DNA of 64,000 bases from Arthrobacter wenxiniae (GCF_013376105.1 NZ_JAAMFM010000006.1:1-64000); one strand, 5' to 3'. Positions 46,250 through 54,953 are shown, counted from the first letter of the stretch. Program-made: numbers and translations. Notes: generated by a model not told the origin, from the sequence alone.

Positions 46250-46498
46250 ATGCTGACCCAGCTTGCCGGCGTCGTCCTTGCCGAAGCAGCCGCCCATGAA
46301 GAGCCGTGGCCGCTGATCGCCCCGCCATTTGTGATTGGCGGCGTCATGCTGGGCAGCCTGCTGCTGCTGATGTTTGTGTGCGTTTCCTTCATGAACCTGG
46401 GCAACCGCCACGAGGCTGTCGAGGTGGCCGACGACCCCCACAAGCAGCACACCAACAAGCACATGCACCACGACGGCCAGGCCTCCTCCGATCACTGA
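46250..46498 (+). CDS. Small single-pass membrane protein
   Basis: An 82-residue protein with one membrane segment at about residues 25-47 ([24 protein letters not shown]) and a short N-terminal part facing out. The cytoplasmic tail is His-rich ([14 protein letters not shown]) and could bind metal. The ATG at 46250 follows aggggagaa. Its stop overlaps the presumed start region of nadD. I recognise it only as a conserved small protein next to nadD in related genomes. Confidence 0.75.
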   Translation: MLTQLAGVVLAEAAAHEEPWPLIAPPFVIGGVMLGSLLLLMFVCVSFMNLGNRHEAVEVADDPHKQHTNKHMHHDGQASSDH

Positions 46499-47165
46499 CA
46501 GCCCGCGCACGGCACCCCCTTCCGGGGGCGCCGGCAACCGTCTCCGCGTCGGAGTCATGGGTGGAACGTTTGATCCAATCCACCATGGACACCTTGTCGC
46601 AGCCAGTGAGGTTGCGAGCGTCTTCAAGCTCGACGAGGTCATCTTCGTGCCCACCGGCGAGCCGTGGCAGAAGGCGAAGCGCAAGGTCAGTGCGGCCGAA
46701 CACCGCTACCTGATGACTGTCATCGCGACGGCCGCGAACCCGCAGTTTACGGTCAGCCGGGTGGACATCGACCGTCCGGGGCCCACCTTCACCATTGACA
46801 CGCTGCGTGACTTGAAAAGGATGCGCCCGCAAGCGGACCTGTTCTTTATCACGGGGGCGGATGCCATGGCGCAGATCATCTCGTGGAAGGACAACGAGGA
46901 GCTGTGGAACCTGGCACATTTTGTCGGTGTGACACGCCCGGGTCATGTGCTCGACGACATGGGCCGATCCGACGTAAGTTTGTTGGAAGTGCCCGCCATG
47001 GCAATCTCGTCCACGGATTGCCGCACACGGGTTCAGGAGCACAACCCCGTCTGGTACCTGGTGCCGGACGGAGTGGTGCAATACATTGCCAAATACGGGC
47101 TGTACGTACAGCCGGACAACAACCCGGGCGCACGGGCCCTGCCGGTGACTTCTAGTACTGAATGA
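46491..47165 (+). CDS. nadD: Nicotinate-nucleotide adenylyltransferase
   Basis: NAD biosynthesis enzyme joining ATP and nicotinate mononucleotide. The nucleotide-binding motif [12 protein letters not shown], then [19 protein letters not shown] and the [10 protein letters not shown] signature are all present. The first ATG (46557, giving 202 residues) would remove the first beta strand, since [12 protein letters not shown] must begin upstream. Reading upstream in frame gives [22 protein letters not shown] with ATC at 46491, overlapping the previous stop, and no ATG, GTG or TTG. The start given is this non-standard ATC and is uncertain; 46557 is the conservative alternative. Confidence 0.8.
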   Translation: MTDSPRTAPPSGGAGNRLRVGVMGGTFDPIHHGHLVAASEVASVFKLDEVIFVPTGEPWQKAKRKVSAAEHRYLMTVIATAANPQFTVSRVDIDRPGPTFTIDTLRDLKRMRPQADLFFITGADAMAQIISWKDNEELWNLAHFVGVTRPGHVLDDMGRSDVSLLEVPAMAISSTDCRTRVQEHNPVWYLVPDGVVQYIAKYGLYVQPDNNPGARALPVTSSTE

Positions 47166-47172
47166 GTAAGTG

Positions 47173-48774
47173 ATGAGCAAGGAACAGGAGCCGGTTCGCA
47201 GCCGCAGGGAACTGCGGGAGGCGGACTTGGAGCAAAAACAGGGCGCGGCGGGCTACCCGCCGGTGCCATTTGTGGCTGCGCCCTCCACCCCCGCCGTGGA
47301 CCGGCGCGCCCGGCGCACGCAGCCCGACGCCGGGCCGGCCAACGCCGGGCCGGCCAACGCCGGGCCGACCAACGCCGAAGGCCAGCCCGCGATGCCCGCC
47401 GCACCGAGCGCCGGGGCGAACGGCGCCGGCACCCCCGGGCCGCGCGAACGGCAGTCCCAGACGCGGGCCCGGGACCGGGCCGCGCTGCGGGCATACAAGG
47501 AACTGGTGGACGGCACGGTTCCGTCCGCCCCCCTTCCCTCCCGCCGAGCCCTGCGCCAGGCGCAGCTGGACGCCGAGCGGGCCCCCATTACGAGCATCAA
47601 CCCGGTGGTGCAGCCGGCCAAGGCGGCTCCGGCAGGCAATGCCGTCCCGCCCTTGCCGCAGGCCGCCCCCGCCTCTTCGGCCGCACGGGCCAGCGCGGCT
47701 TCATCCGCACAGCCTGCCCGGGCAACCCCGGCCGGGCCAGCCTCCATGCGCGAGCCGGCACCGGGGCGGTCCGTGCAGCGCCAACCGGCAGCTCCCGCGC
47801 AGGCTGACACGTCTGTCCAGTCGCCGGCGGTCCAGCCGGCGCCGCCCCACCCCGCACCGGCCAAGCCGGCGGCCGCCTCCGCAGCGCCCGCGGAGCCCCG
47901 CCCCCGCGTGGGCCGCCGGGCCGCCGCGGGCGCTGCGGATGCGCTGCCGCACGGCGCAACGGCCACGAGACACACCACCGCTGCCGCGCCTTCGGCGGGT
48001 GCCGGCGAGCCAGCGACGGGCCCCTTGCCGGGCATGCCCTATCCTTCGGTGTCCGTGGGTCCCGGAATATCGGCCGGGCAGCCCCCGAGCACCGAGGAAC
48101 TGCGGATGATGGCCGAACAGCGTGCCCAGTCCGAGCGCGCCGCCGTCCTGGACCAGCGCGCCCAGGCGCGGGAAAGGCTTGCCCAGGAGAGCGCCAAGAG
48201 CCGGCGCACGGCCGCCGATCCCACGGCCACCAACAACCTGGCCATGGTCACACCCATGGAGTTCGTCGACGTGCCCGGGGTGGACCGCCCCGTCCTGCGT
48301 CCGCCGTCGACCACGCATGTGCCCATCGTCACCAGGTCCACGCCCAAGCTGGCCCCGGCCCGCAGGCCCGGCTCGGGCAAGCCGTCGTCCGGGAAGCCGG
48401 CCGCAGCCGGGCCAGCCACCCCGCGCGACCCCAACGCGGAGCGCTTCGACGCCGCGCTGGCCGCCCGCGCCGTGCACCGCCCCGGGCCCGGCAGCCGCCC
48501 GCTCACGGGGGGCCGCAGCAGCACGCTGCAGCGCGCGGAAGCGATGGTTGCCGTTGTCCGTCCCGATGTTCCGGCCAGGCCGGGGTCCGTGACGCGAACC
48601 CAAATGCCGCCCATGCCCGCCGACTATGCCCATGGCCTTGAGCCGCTGGACGCGGTCACCGCCGGCTTGGGGCGCACCAAGCGCAACCTGCTCATTCAAT
48701 GGGGCAGCATCATTCTTGGCGGTGCGGCACTGGTTGTCGGGGCCGTCATGTTCATTACCGCCCTGGCACACTAG
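47173..48774 (+). CDS. Ala/Pro-rich protein with C-terminal membrane anchor
   Basis: A 533-residue protein, almost entirely low-complexity Ala/Pro/Gly/Arg sequence with one hydrophobic segment at the very end (SIILGGAALVVGAVMFITAL). It would therefore be tail-anchored, with most of it in the cytoplasm. Repeats such as AGPANAGPANAGPTNA and two similar basic-acidic motifs (SRRELREADLEQK near the start, SRRALRQAQLDAER near 115) are visible. A charged helical patch is near residue 320 (EQRAQSERAAVLDQRAQAR). The ATG is seven bases after the nadD stop. I do not know its function; position between nadD and rsfS is conserved in relatives to my recollection. Confidence 0.7.
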   Translation: MSKEQEPVRSRRELREADLEQKQGAAGYPPVPFVAAPSTPAVDRRARRTQPDAGPANAGPANAGPTNAEGQPAMPAAPSAGANGAGTPGPRERQSQTRARDRAALRAYKELVDGTVPSAPLPSRRALRQAQLDAERAPITSINPVVQPAKAAPAGNAVPPLPQAAPASSAARASAASSAQPARATPAGPASMREPAPGRSVQRQPAAPAQADTSVQSPAVQPAPPHPAPAKPAAASAAPAEPRPRVGRRAAAGAADALPHGATATRHTTAAAPSAGAGEPATGPLPGMPYPSVSVGPGISAGQPPSTEELRMMAEQRAQSERAAVLDQRAQARERLAQESAKSRRTAADPTATNNLAMVTPMEFVDVPGVDRPVLRPPSTTHVPIVTRSTPKLAPARRPGSGKPSSGKPAAAGPATPRDPNAERFDAALAARAVHRPGPGSRPLTGGRSSTLQRAEAMVAVVRPDVPARPGSVTRTQMPPMPADYAHGLEPLDAVTAGLGRTKRNLLIQWGSIILGGAALVVGAVMFITALAH

Positions 48775-48805
48775 GGCCGGGCCGGACTTACCAAAGGATA
48801 CGTTA

Positions 48806-49216
48806 GTGACCGCAACCGAACACTCGATCGAGGTGGTCCGCGCAGCCGCACGGGCGGCGTCGGACAAGCTCGCCCAGGACCTCATTGCCCTCGATGTGAG
48901 CGACAGGCTGGCCATCACGGACATTTTCTTCATCGCCTCCGCCTCCACCGAGCGCCAGGTCAACGCCATCGTGGACGGCGTTGAGGACGAACTGCACAAG
49001 TTCGGCCTGCGGCCGGTCCGCCGCGAGGGCCGCTCGGGAGGGCGCTGGGTGCTGCTGGACTACGCCGACATAGTGGTGCACGTCCAACACGAGGAGGACA
49101 GGATTTTCTACGCCCTTGAACGCCTCTACGCGGACTGCCCGGTCGTGGACCTGCAGCTTTCCGACACCGACCCGTCGGTGAAGCCGGTGGCGCAGCAAAG
49201 CGTGGACGCCGAGTAG
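48806..49216 (+). CDS. rsfS: Ribosomal silencing factor RsfS
   Basis: A 136-residue protein that binds L14 on the 50S subunit and blocks joining with 30S under starvation. The family pattern DLIALDVSDRLAITDIFFIASASTERQVNAI and WVLLDYADIVVHVQHEEDRIFYALERLY is complete. The GTG at 48806 is set by aaagga eight bases upstream. It belongs to the nadD operon, as in most bacteria. Confidence 0.95.
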   Translation: MTATEHSIEVVRAAARAASDKLAQDLIALDVSDRLAITDIFFIASASTERQVNAIVDGVEDELHKFGLRPVRREGRSGGRWVLLDYADIVVHVQHEEDRIFYALERLYADCPVVDLQLSDTDPSVKPVAQQSVDAE

Positions 49217-49239
49217 TTCCCATCAGCCACGAAGAAGGG

Positions 49240-49995
49240 GTGCCGACCGTGCCGCAACCTGCTGCTGCACAGTCCGTGCTGCAGCCCTCCGGCCCGCGCC
49301 GAAGGGTCATTTTTTGGCGGCACGGGCGGACCTCATGGAATGCGGCCCGCCGGTTCCAGGGCCAGAGCGACATACCACTGGATGAGGTCGGGACCGCCCA
49401 GGCGGACCGGGCCGCCGCCCTGCTGGCCGGCAAGCTGGCCGCGCTGCCGGTGCCCGGGGCCCTGAAAATTCTCTCCTCAGACCTCTCCCGGGCCTTCGAC
49501 ACGGCGAAGGCCCTCGCGGTGCTGACGGGCGAGGGCATCACGGTGGATCCGCGCCTGCGCGAAACGTTTGGCGGACGCTGGGAGGGCCTTTCCTTCGACG
49601 AAATTGAAAGGACCTACCCCGCCGAAATCAAGCTGTGGCAGCTTGACGAGCCCAACGTCCGCGCCGGCGGGGGAGAAACACGGCGGGAAGTGGCCGCACG
49701 CATGGTCGGCGCCATCCTCGACGGGATCGCCGCCGTGCCCGAAGGGGGAACCCTGGTGGTTGCGACACACGGCGGCGCCACCCGGGTGGCCCTGGCCAAG
49801 CTGCTGGGGCTGCCCGAGGGGCTCTGGCGCACGCTGTCCGGGCTGTCCAACTGCCACTGGTCGGTGGTGGAGCAGTCCCACCCGTCACTGGCCGGCGCGA
49901 GCGAGTGGCACTGGCGGTTGACCGAACACAACGTCGGCACCCTTCCGCAACCGTTCGAGGCCCCCGATGACCTGGCCGAACCGGTGGAGGATTAA
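49240..49995 (+). CDS. Histidine phosphatase family protein
   Basis: A 251-residue phosphatase of the phosphoglycerate mutase-like clan. The phospho-acceptor motif is FWRHGRTSWN with catalytic His, and the second His is in VVATHGGATRVAL. LRETFGGRWEGLSFDEI is the acid/base region. Such enzymes in actinobacteria include glucosyl-3-phosphoglycerate and other small-molecule phosphatases; the substrate here is unclear. The start is GTG 49240 or GTG 49249, the second having better spacing from aagggg. It ends the nadD-rsfS operon. Confidence 0.85.
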   Translation: MPTVPQPAAAQSVLQPSGPRRRVIFWRHGRTSWNAARRFQGQSDIPLDEVGTAQADRAAALLAGKLAALPVPGALKILSSDLSRAFDTAKALAVLTGEGITVDPRLRETFGGRWEGLSFDEIERTYPAEIKLWQLDEPNVRAGGGETRREVAARMVGAILDGIAAVPEGGTLVVATHGGATRVALAKLLGLPEGLWRTLSGLSNCHWSVVEQSHPSLAGASEWHWRLTEHNVGTLPQPFEAPDDLAEPVED

Positions 49996-50125
49996 CGCGT
50001 CCACGGCGCCAATTCGGCACAAATCCGGGGCGGGAGACCCCGATTTGGCAACCTGAAGAAACGTGTTCTAGGATGGACAAGTTGCTTCGGCCACGACCGT
50101 CAGGTCTGGCAAAAGGAACAGGTTT

Positions 50126-50201
50126 GGGGCTGTGGCGCAGCTGGTAGCGCACCTGCATGGCATGCAGGGGGTCAGGGGTTCGAGTCCCCTCAGCTCCACC
50201 A
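50126..50201 (+). tRNA. tRNA-Ala (anticodon GGC), copy 1
   Basis: The acceptor GGGGCTG pairs with CAGCTCC. The anticodon arm is CCTGC-ATGGCAT-GCAGG and the T loop TTCGAGT. Discriminator A at 50198 is followed by encoded CCA. Confidence 0.95.
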
Positions 50202-50251
50202 AACACAGCGTGGTTTCCACGGTGGTTTGCAATTGAATACCAACACGTTTT

Positions 50252-50327
50252 GGGGCTGTGGCGCAGCTGGTAGCGCACCTGCATGGCATGCAGGGGGTCA
50301 GGGGTTCGAGTCCCCTCAGCTCCACCA
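50252..50327 (+). tRNA. tRNA-Ala (anticodon GGC), copy 2
   Basis: Identical to the copy 126 bases upstream through the whole 73-base body and the encoded CCA. The two were probably made by tandem duplication and are co-transcribed, since one terminator follows the second. Confidence 0.95.
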
Positions 50328-50331
50328 AGAC

Positions 50332-50382
50332 AAGAAGTCCGTACGCCGGACCGGCTCAAGCCGGCCGGCGTACGGACTTCTT
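50332..50382 (+). terminator. Terminator after the tRNA-Ala pair
   Basis: A perfect 18-bp inverted repeat (aagaagtccgtacgccgg and its complement) encloses a further ccgg/ccgg stem. No U tract follows. Confidence 0.8.
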
Positions 50383-50383
50383 C

Positions 50384-50425
50384 GTTGTGCCGGGCATCGC
50401 GCCTGTTGTGCCGGGCATCGCGCCT
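50384..50425. repeat. Tandem 21-bp repeat
   Basis: The unit gttgtgccgggcatcgcgcct is repeated exactly at 50384-50404 and 50405-50425, directly after the tRNA terminator, in non-coding DNA. Confidence 0.85.
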
Positions 50426-50606
50426 GCCGCCTCCTTCGCCAGAGACCCTGCCGGGCAGCGCCGGGGCGGCGGCGCGTGGATCAGTGCGACAATGGTGCCG
50501 TGCCTCCCTCCAACCCAGCCCCCGCCTCCCCAACCCCGCGCCATGGCCATGGTGGACCCCCGCGCCGCAACAACGCGTGCGGCCGGGCCCGGACGAGGGT
50601 GCTGCG

Positions 50607-50999
50607 GTGAGGTGCCCGTGCAACAGCGGCGACACGCTGCAAGGGTGCTGCGGGCGGTTCCTGGACGAGCCGGCGGACACGGCGTTCCCACCCACCGCCG
50701 AGGCCCTGATGCGTTCGCGCTACACCGCCTTTGCCACCGGAAACGCGCCCTACCTGCTGCGCACCTGGCACCCCGCCACCCGCCCGGCCGGCCTGGCCCT
50801 GGACCCGGACCAGCATTGGTACCGCCTGGACATCCTCGAAACGGTGCGCGGCGGTCCCTGGGACAACGACGGCACCGTCTCCTTCGAGGCCCGCTACAGG
50901 CAGCAGGGCACCGGCGGCCGCCTCACCGAGACCAGCCGCTTTGTGCGGCAGGGACGGCAGTGGCTCTACGTGGACGCCCTGGGCATGGATTCCCTGTAA
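50607..50999 (+). CDS. SEC-C motif / YchJ-like protein
   Basis: A 130-residue protein beginning MRCPCNSGDTLQGCCGRFLD, an SEC-C type zinc-binding motif (CPC...CC), followed by the YchJ-like NTF2 fold (ALMRSRYTAFATGNAPYLLRTWHP, then WYRLDILETVRGG). The family role is unknown. The GTG at 50607 is chosen because it begins the motif and follows gagg. Upstream frames have no similarity. Confidence 0.85.
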   Translation: MRCPCNSGDTLQGCCGRFLDEPADTAFPPTAEALMRSRYTAFATGNAPYLLRTWHPATRPAGLALDPDQHWYRLDILETVRGGPWDNDGTVSFEARYRQQGTGGRLTETSRFVRQGRQWLYVDALGMDSL

Positions 51000-51028
51000 G
51001 CGACGGACACCAGCTCGGCCGCGGCGTG

Positions 51029-52000
51029 CTACTCCTCGTCGGAGGTGCTGCCGCCCTCGATGGTCCGTCCCGGTTCGGCCCTTTCGGCCAAGGCGCGGCG
51101 CGCGTGCAGGATGTCCCCGATGAACCAGTCGTAGAGGTAGATGCCGATCACGCCCCCCACCAGGGGACCGACGATCGGCACCCAGAAGTACCAGCTAAAC
51201 GCACCCGGCATCCCGCTCACCGTGCCCGGCAAGGCGACGTCGCCCCAACCGGCCATCCACGCAAACAGGCGTGGCCCAAAGTCACGGGCCGGGTTGATCG
51301 CGTAACCGGCGTTCGCGCCAATGGACATGCCAATTGCGGCGACGGCCAAACCGATCATGAGGGGCCCCAGGTTGGCCTTTACGGCCAGGTTGCGGATGTC
51401 AATGATGGCCACAATCAGGATGACCAGCAAGGCCGTGCCCACCACCTGGTCCACGAAGGGGATGGTCAGGTTGCCGTTGAAATACGGTGCCGGGAACGTG
51501 GCAAAAATGGAGAAGGTGATGAAGCCCTTTCCGGAATCCCTGGGCTGGTCCCCGAGGGCCTTGTTGAAGGCGTCAATGGCGTTGTAGTAGAGCAGGTACA
51601 GCAGTGCGGCCGCAGCAAACGCTCCGACGACCTGCGACACAATGTACGGAATGACCTTGTTCCAGGCGAACTTTCTCCGGACCGCGAAAGCCAGCGTCAC
51701 GGCAGGGTTGATGTGGGCCCCGCTCACGCCACCCGCCACGTAGACGCCCATTGCAACGGCCAACGCCCAGCCCCAGGTGATGAGCAGCCAGTCGCCGGCA
51801 CCCTGAAAGATGACATTGGGACCGGACGTGCGTCCGCTGCCCGGCAGCGCAGCCACCGCCATGGCCACCACCCCGTCACCAAAGAGAATGAGGACAAAGG
51901 TACCAAGGAACTCGGCAAGGCACTCACCCCACAAACCGCCTACCCGCTTCAGGCCGCTGCCATTGCGTACGGTGTTCCGCAACGGAGTAATCTCGCTCAT
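51029..52000 (-). CDS. glpF: Aquaglyceroporin / glycerol facilitator
   Basis: A 323-residue MIP-family channel with six membrane segments and two NPA half-helices (98-100 in GAHINPAVT and 236-238 in GYAINPARD). D240 after the second NPAR is the mark of glycerol-conducting members, so it should pass glycerol and small polyols. The N-terminal 20 residues are polar. The ATG follows aaggggtcacc. No glycerol kinase is nearby. Confidence 0.93.
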   Translation of the reverse strand: MSEITPLRNTVRNGSGLKRVGGLWGECLAEFLGTFVLILFGDGVVAMAVAALPGSGRTSGPNVIFQGAGDWLLITWGWALAVAMGVYVAGGVSGAHINPAVTLAFAVRRKFAWNKVIPYIVSQVVGAFAAAALLYLLYYNAIDAFNKALGDQPRDSGKGFITFSIFATFPAPYFNGNLTIPFVDQVVGTALLVILIVAIIDIRNLAVKANLGPLMIGLAVAAIGMSIGANAGYAINPARDFGPRLFAWMAGWGDVALPGTVSGMPGAFSWYFWVPIVGPLVGGVIGIYLYDWFIGDILHARRALAERAEPGRTIEGGSTSDEE

Positions 52001-52059
52001 GGTGACCCCTTAAGTCGTCTTTGACGGCGACATCGCTGTTGACTTGAGTGACTGTCTTG

Positions 52060-52065
52060 ATTCTA
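52060..52065 (-). promoter_or_regulatory. Putative -10 box of glpF
   Basis: TAGAAT on the minus strand, about 60 bases before the start. The -35 region is weak. Confidence 0.35.
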
Positions 52066-52129
52066 GGACGGATGTGATGCGTTGCACATGTCGACTTTGT
52101 CACACGATGCCGGGGCCCAAACACGCGGC

Positions 52130-52135
52130 TAAACT
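52130..52135 (+). promoter_or_regulatory. Putative -10 box for the methyltransferase transcript
   Basis: TAAACT ends exactly 6 bases before an ATG at 52142 that opens a 12-codon ORF. Transcription would start at that ATG. Confidence 0.5.
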
Positions 52136-52141
52136 GGGTGC

Positions 52142-52180
52142 ATGCCCCGCCGCCGGGGACACTTTGAAGGGGCACCATGA
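52142..52180 (+). CDS. 12-codon upstream ORF of the methyltransferase gene
   Basis: The ATG at the predicted transcript start opens MPRRRGHFEGAP and stops at TGA 52178-52180. The stop overlaps the start codon of the methyltransferase (ATGA). The Shine-Dalgarno gaagggg for the main gene lies inside it. It could be translated as a leaderless leader peptide and couple translation. It is short enough to occur by chance. Confidence 0.35.
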   Translation: MPRRRGHFEGAP

Positions 52181-53469
52181 ACGGCATGCAGCACCCCGGC
52201 CCGGCCGGGTCGGAGAGCAACACTTTCAGCTTCCCCGAGCTGCGGCGCTTTCCCGACATCGAGGCGCCCAACCTGTTCGCGCATGACGCCACGGACGAGC
52301 TCATCCTGGCCGGCGCGGCCACGGCGCTGGCCGCACTGGCAGCCGGGACCGGAAACGCCGGGACCACCCGAAGCGGGTCCCTGGCCGTGGTGGGCGACCG
52401 CTACGGGGCCCTGACGCTGGGTGCCGCAGCCGCCCACGGCCTCAGCGGCATCCGCGTCCACCAGGATGCCCTCTCCGGCGAACTGGCCCTCGCCGCCAAC
52501 GCCGAGCGGCTGGGCCTGGCCGGGCGCTACGCCGCCATGGACCTGTCGCCCGCCCTCGTCGACGGTGCCACCCTGGTTCTGTGGCAGCTGCCCCGGAGCC
52601 TGGACGAGCTCGAGGAAACAGCGGCGCTGCTCCGGGCCCACGCCGCGCCCGGCGTCCAGGTCGTCGCCGGGGGACGGGTGAAGCACATGGCACTGGCCAT
52701 GAACGACGTCCTCGCCCGGCACTTCGAGGAGGTGGTGCCGGGCCGGGCCTGGCGCAAGTCACGCCTGCTCACGGTGGGCGGACCGCGGCAGGGGATGCCG
52801 GCGTCGGACTTCCCGCGCCGGGAGTTCAACGACGCCCTGGGCCTGTGGCTGTGCGCGCACGGGGCAACGTTTGGCGGCACCAAGCTCGACCTGGGCACCC
52901 GCTTCCTGCTGGACTTCATGCCCCGGATGCGCCCTGCGGCCACCGCCATTGACCTTGGCTGCGGCAACGGCAGCATTGCCGCGGCCTTGGTCTCGGCGCG
53001 CCCGGGGCTGAAGGTGTGGGCCACGGACCAGTCGGCGGCGGCCGTGGCGTCGGCCGCCGCAACGGCGGAAGTGAACGGGCTGGGGGAGCGGATCACGGCG
53101 GTGCGCGACGACGCCCTGGCCGGCTTCCCGGCCGGATCCGCCGACCTGGTGGTCCTCAATCCACCGTTCCACGTGGGGGCGGCCGTGCATGCCGGCATTG
53201 CCCTCAAGCTCTTTGACGCGGCTGCGCGGGTCCTGGCACCGGGCGGCGAACTGTGGACCGTCTACAACAGGCACCTTGACTACCGCCCGCAGCTGGAGAA
53301 ACGCGTGGGCGCCACGGAGATCATGGGGCGCAACAGCAAGTTTACGGTGGCGCGCTCGTCCAGGGGCCTGAAGGGCAGGGGCGTGCCGGCCGTGGCGTGC
53401 GCGCCTGCCGTGGCTGGAAGGGGTAGTGTTTCAGCGGAGGTATTGGGGACCGGCCGCCAGCACGTTTGA
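52177..53469 (+). CDS. Class I rRNA methyltransferase, RlmG/RsmC type
   Basis: A 430-residue SAM-dependent methyltransferase with the duplicated layout of RlmG/RsmC: a degenerate N-terminal Rossmann domain (about 1-200) and an active C-terminal one. SAM motif: DLGCGNGSIAA near residue 260. The catalytic NPPF is at 328-331 (VVLNPPFHVG), the N-methyl-guanine signature. The end FTVARSSRGLKG is typical, with about 35 extra Ala/Gly/Val-rich residues after it. It should methylate a guanine of 23S or 16S rRNA at N2. The ATG follows gaagggg. Confidence 0.9.
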   Translation: MNGMQHPGPAGSESNTFSFPELRRFPDIEAPNLFAHDATDELILAGAATALAALAAGTGNAGTTRSGSLAVVGDRYGALTLGAAAAHGLSGIRVHQDALSGELALAANAERLGLAGRYAAMDLSPALVDGATLVLWQLPRSLDELEETAALLRAHAAPGVQVVAGGRVKHMALAMNDVLARHFEEVVPGRAWRKSRLLTVGGPRQGMPASDFPRREFNDALGLWLCAHGATFGGTKLDLGTRFLLDFMPRMRPAATAIDLGCGNGSIAAALVSARPGLKVWATDQSAAAVASAAATAEVNGLGERITAVRDDALAGFPAGSADLVVLNPPFHVGAAVHAGIALKLFDAAARVLAPGGELWTVYNRHLDYRPQLEKRVGATEIMGRNSKFTVARSSRGLKGRGVPAVACAPAVAGRGSVSAEVLGTGRQHV

Positions 53470-53484
53470 TTTATCAAGGAGTAG

Positions 53485-54750
53485 ATGTTGGTTGTTCCCC
53501 AGGCAGGGGTGCCGCAGCGGCGCCGCGGCACGAATCTGCCCAAAATGGGCGACTTCAACCAGGCCGTCATCCTGGATTCCATCCGCCGCTCCGGGGAAGG
53601 CCTGAGCCGGGTGGAACTGGCAGGGTCGGCGGGGCTGGCCGCCCAGACGGTATCCAACATTTGCCGCCGGCTGCTGGACGCGGGGCTGATCATGGAGGCC
53701 GGGAAGGAAACGTCCGGCCCCGGCAAGCCCCGCACCATCCTGCGGCTGAACCCCAAGGGAATCTTCGCCGTCGGGGTCCACATTGACCCCGCGGTGACCA
53801 GCTTTGCCCTGGTGGACGCCGTGGGCACGGTGCTTGAATCGCTGGAACGGCCCACCGACCTGGCCAGCGCAGCCGGGGACGCCGTGGCCGTCATGGGCCG
53901 GGACATCCGGGACATCATCGATCGTTCAGGGGTGGACCGGCTCCGGCTGGCCGGGGTGGGAGTGGCAACGCCGGGGCCCATCGACGCCGCCAGCGGCACC
54001 GTGGTGGACCCGCCCCACATGCCCGGCTGGCTGAGGGTGCCGCTGCGCAGCATCCTCGAGGAGGCCACCGGGCTGCCGGTGGTCATGGACAAGGACGTCA
54101 CGGCCGCTGCCGTGGCCGAGCTGTGGACCGCCTCCACCGCCAGCCCGCCCAGCATGGTCTACCTTTACATTGGCACGGGCATTGGTGCCGGGCTGGTCAT
54201 CGGCGACGAAGTGGTGCGCGGCGCCTCCGGCAACGTGGGCGAGATCGGCCATCTCATCGCCGACCCCGACGGCCCCGAGTGCGACTGCGGGCGCAGGGGC
54301 TGCGTCAAAGTCACCTGCATGCCCGAAACGCTTGTGGCGGAGGCCCGGGAACTGGGCGTGCTGCCCGCTCCGGACCCGGGCAACCCGGCCAGCCTGCACC
54401 GGGACCTGGAGGCGCTGGCGGCGGCTGCGGAGAACGGCGACGCGGCGGCCGCCGGCGTACTGGCACGCTCCGCCCGCCGCATGGCCGGCGTCGTCTCGGC
54501 GCTGGCGAGCCTGCTGGATGTTGACAGGGTGGTCTTTGGCGGCCCGTTCTGGCCGCCGCTCTCCGCCACCTACCTGGCGCAGGTACCCGAGATCGTCCGG
54601 CAGCTCAGTGTGACCAACACCGTCCACGCCCTGGACATCGCCGGCACGCGGCTGTTCCCGGGCGAGGAAGCCGTCGGGGCGGCCTGCCTCGTCATGGAAA
54701 AGACCTTCAGCCCCAACGCCGCCCGGCTGCTGCTGGACGCCAAGGACTGA
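53485..54750 (+). CDS. ROK family transcriptional regulator
   Basis: A 421-residue repressor-type ROK protein (NagC/XylR group). An N-terminal winged helix-turn-helix (LSRVELAGSAGLAAQTVSNICRRLLDAGLI) precedes a sugar-kinase-like fold with GVGVATPGPID, MVYLYIGTGIGAGLV and the zinc-binding cluster CDCGRRGC. It probably senses a sugar or derivative. No sugar genes lie next to it, so the target is unknown. Caagga with good spacing precedes the ATG at 53485. Confidence 0.88.
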   Translation: MLVVPQAGVPQRRRGTNLPKMGDFNQAVILDSIRRSGEGLSRVELAGSAGLAAQTVSNICRRLLDAGLIMEAGKETSGPGKPRTILRLNPKGIFAVGVHIDPAVTSFALVDAVGTVLESLERPTDLASAAGDAVAVMGRDIRDIIDRSGVDRLRLAGVGVATPGPIDAASGTVVDPPHMPGWLRVPLRSILEEATGLPVVMDKDVTAAAVAELWTASTASPPSMVYLYIGTGIGAGLVIGDEVVRGASGNVGEIGHLIADPDGPECDCGRRGCVKVTCMPETLVAEARELGVLPAPDPGNPASLHRDLEALAAAAENGDAAAAGVLARSARRMAGVVSALASLLDVDRVVFGGPFWPPLSATYLAQVPEIVRQLSVTNTVHALDIAGTRLFPGEEAVGAACLVMEKTFSPNAARLLLDAKD

Positions 54751-54755
54751 AGCGG

Positions 54756-54953
54756 CTAGTCCGCATCCTCCCGGACCTCGCCGTAGGGGATGGTTTCATC
54801 CAGGTGGGCCTGGATGCCGTGTGGCAGCATGACCACCTTGACGCCGTGGAGCTGGTCCGCCGCCGACTGGCGCAGGATGGGAAGCACGGTGGCCGTGAAG
54901 TCCTCATCCTTGTCCTCGATGTAGGCAAGGTATGACTCGGGTAATTGTTTCAT
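54756..54953 (-). CDS. Conserved small acidic protein
   Basis: A 65-residue protein (MKQLPESYLAYIEDKDEDF...) with no membrane segment and a net acidic charge. The ATG at 54951-54953 is supported by TACTGT exactly 6 bases upstream and a ggggg stretch. It is convergent with the ROK gene at a 5-base gap. The function is unknown. Confidence 0.65.
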   Translation of the reverse strand: MKQLPESYLAYIEDKDEDFTATVLPILRQSAADQLHGVKVVMLPHGIQAHLDETIPYGEVREDAD

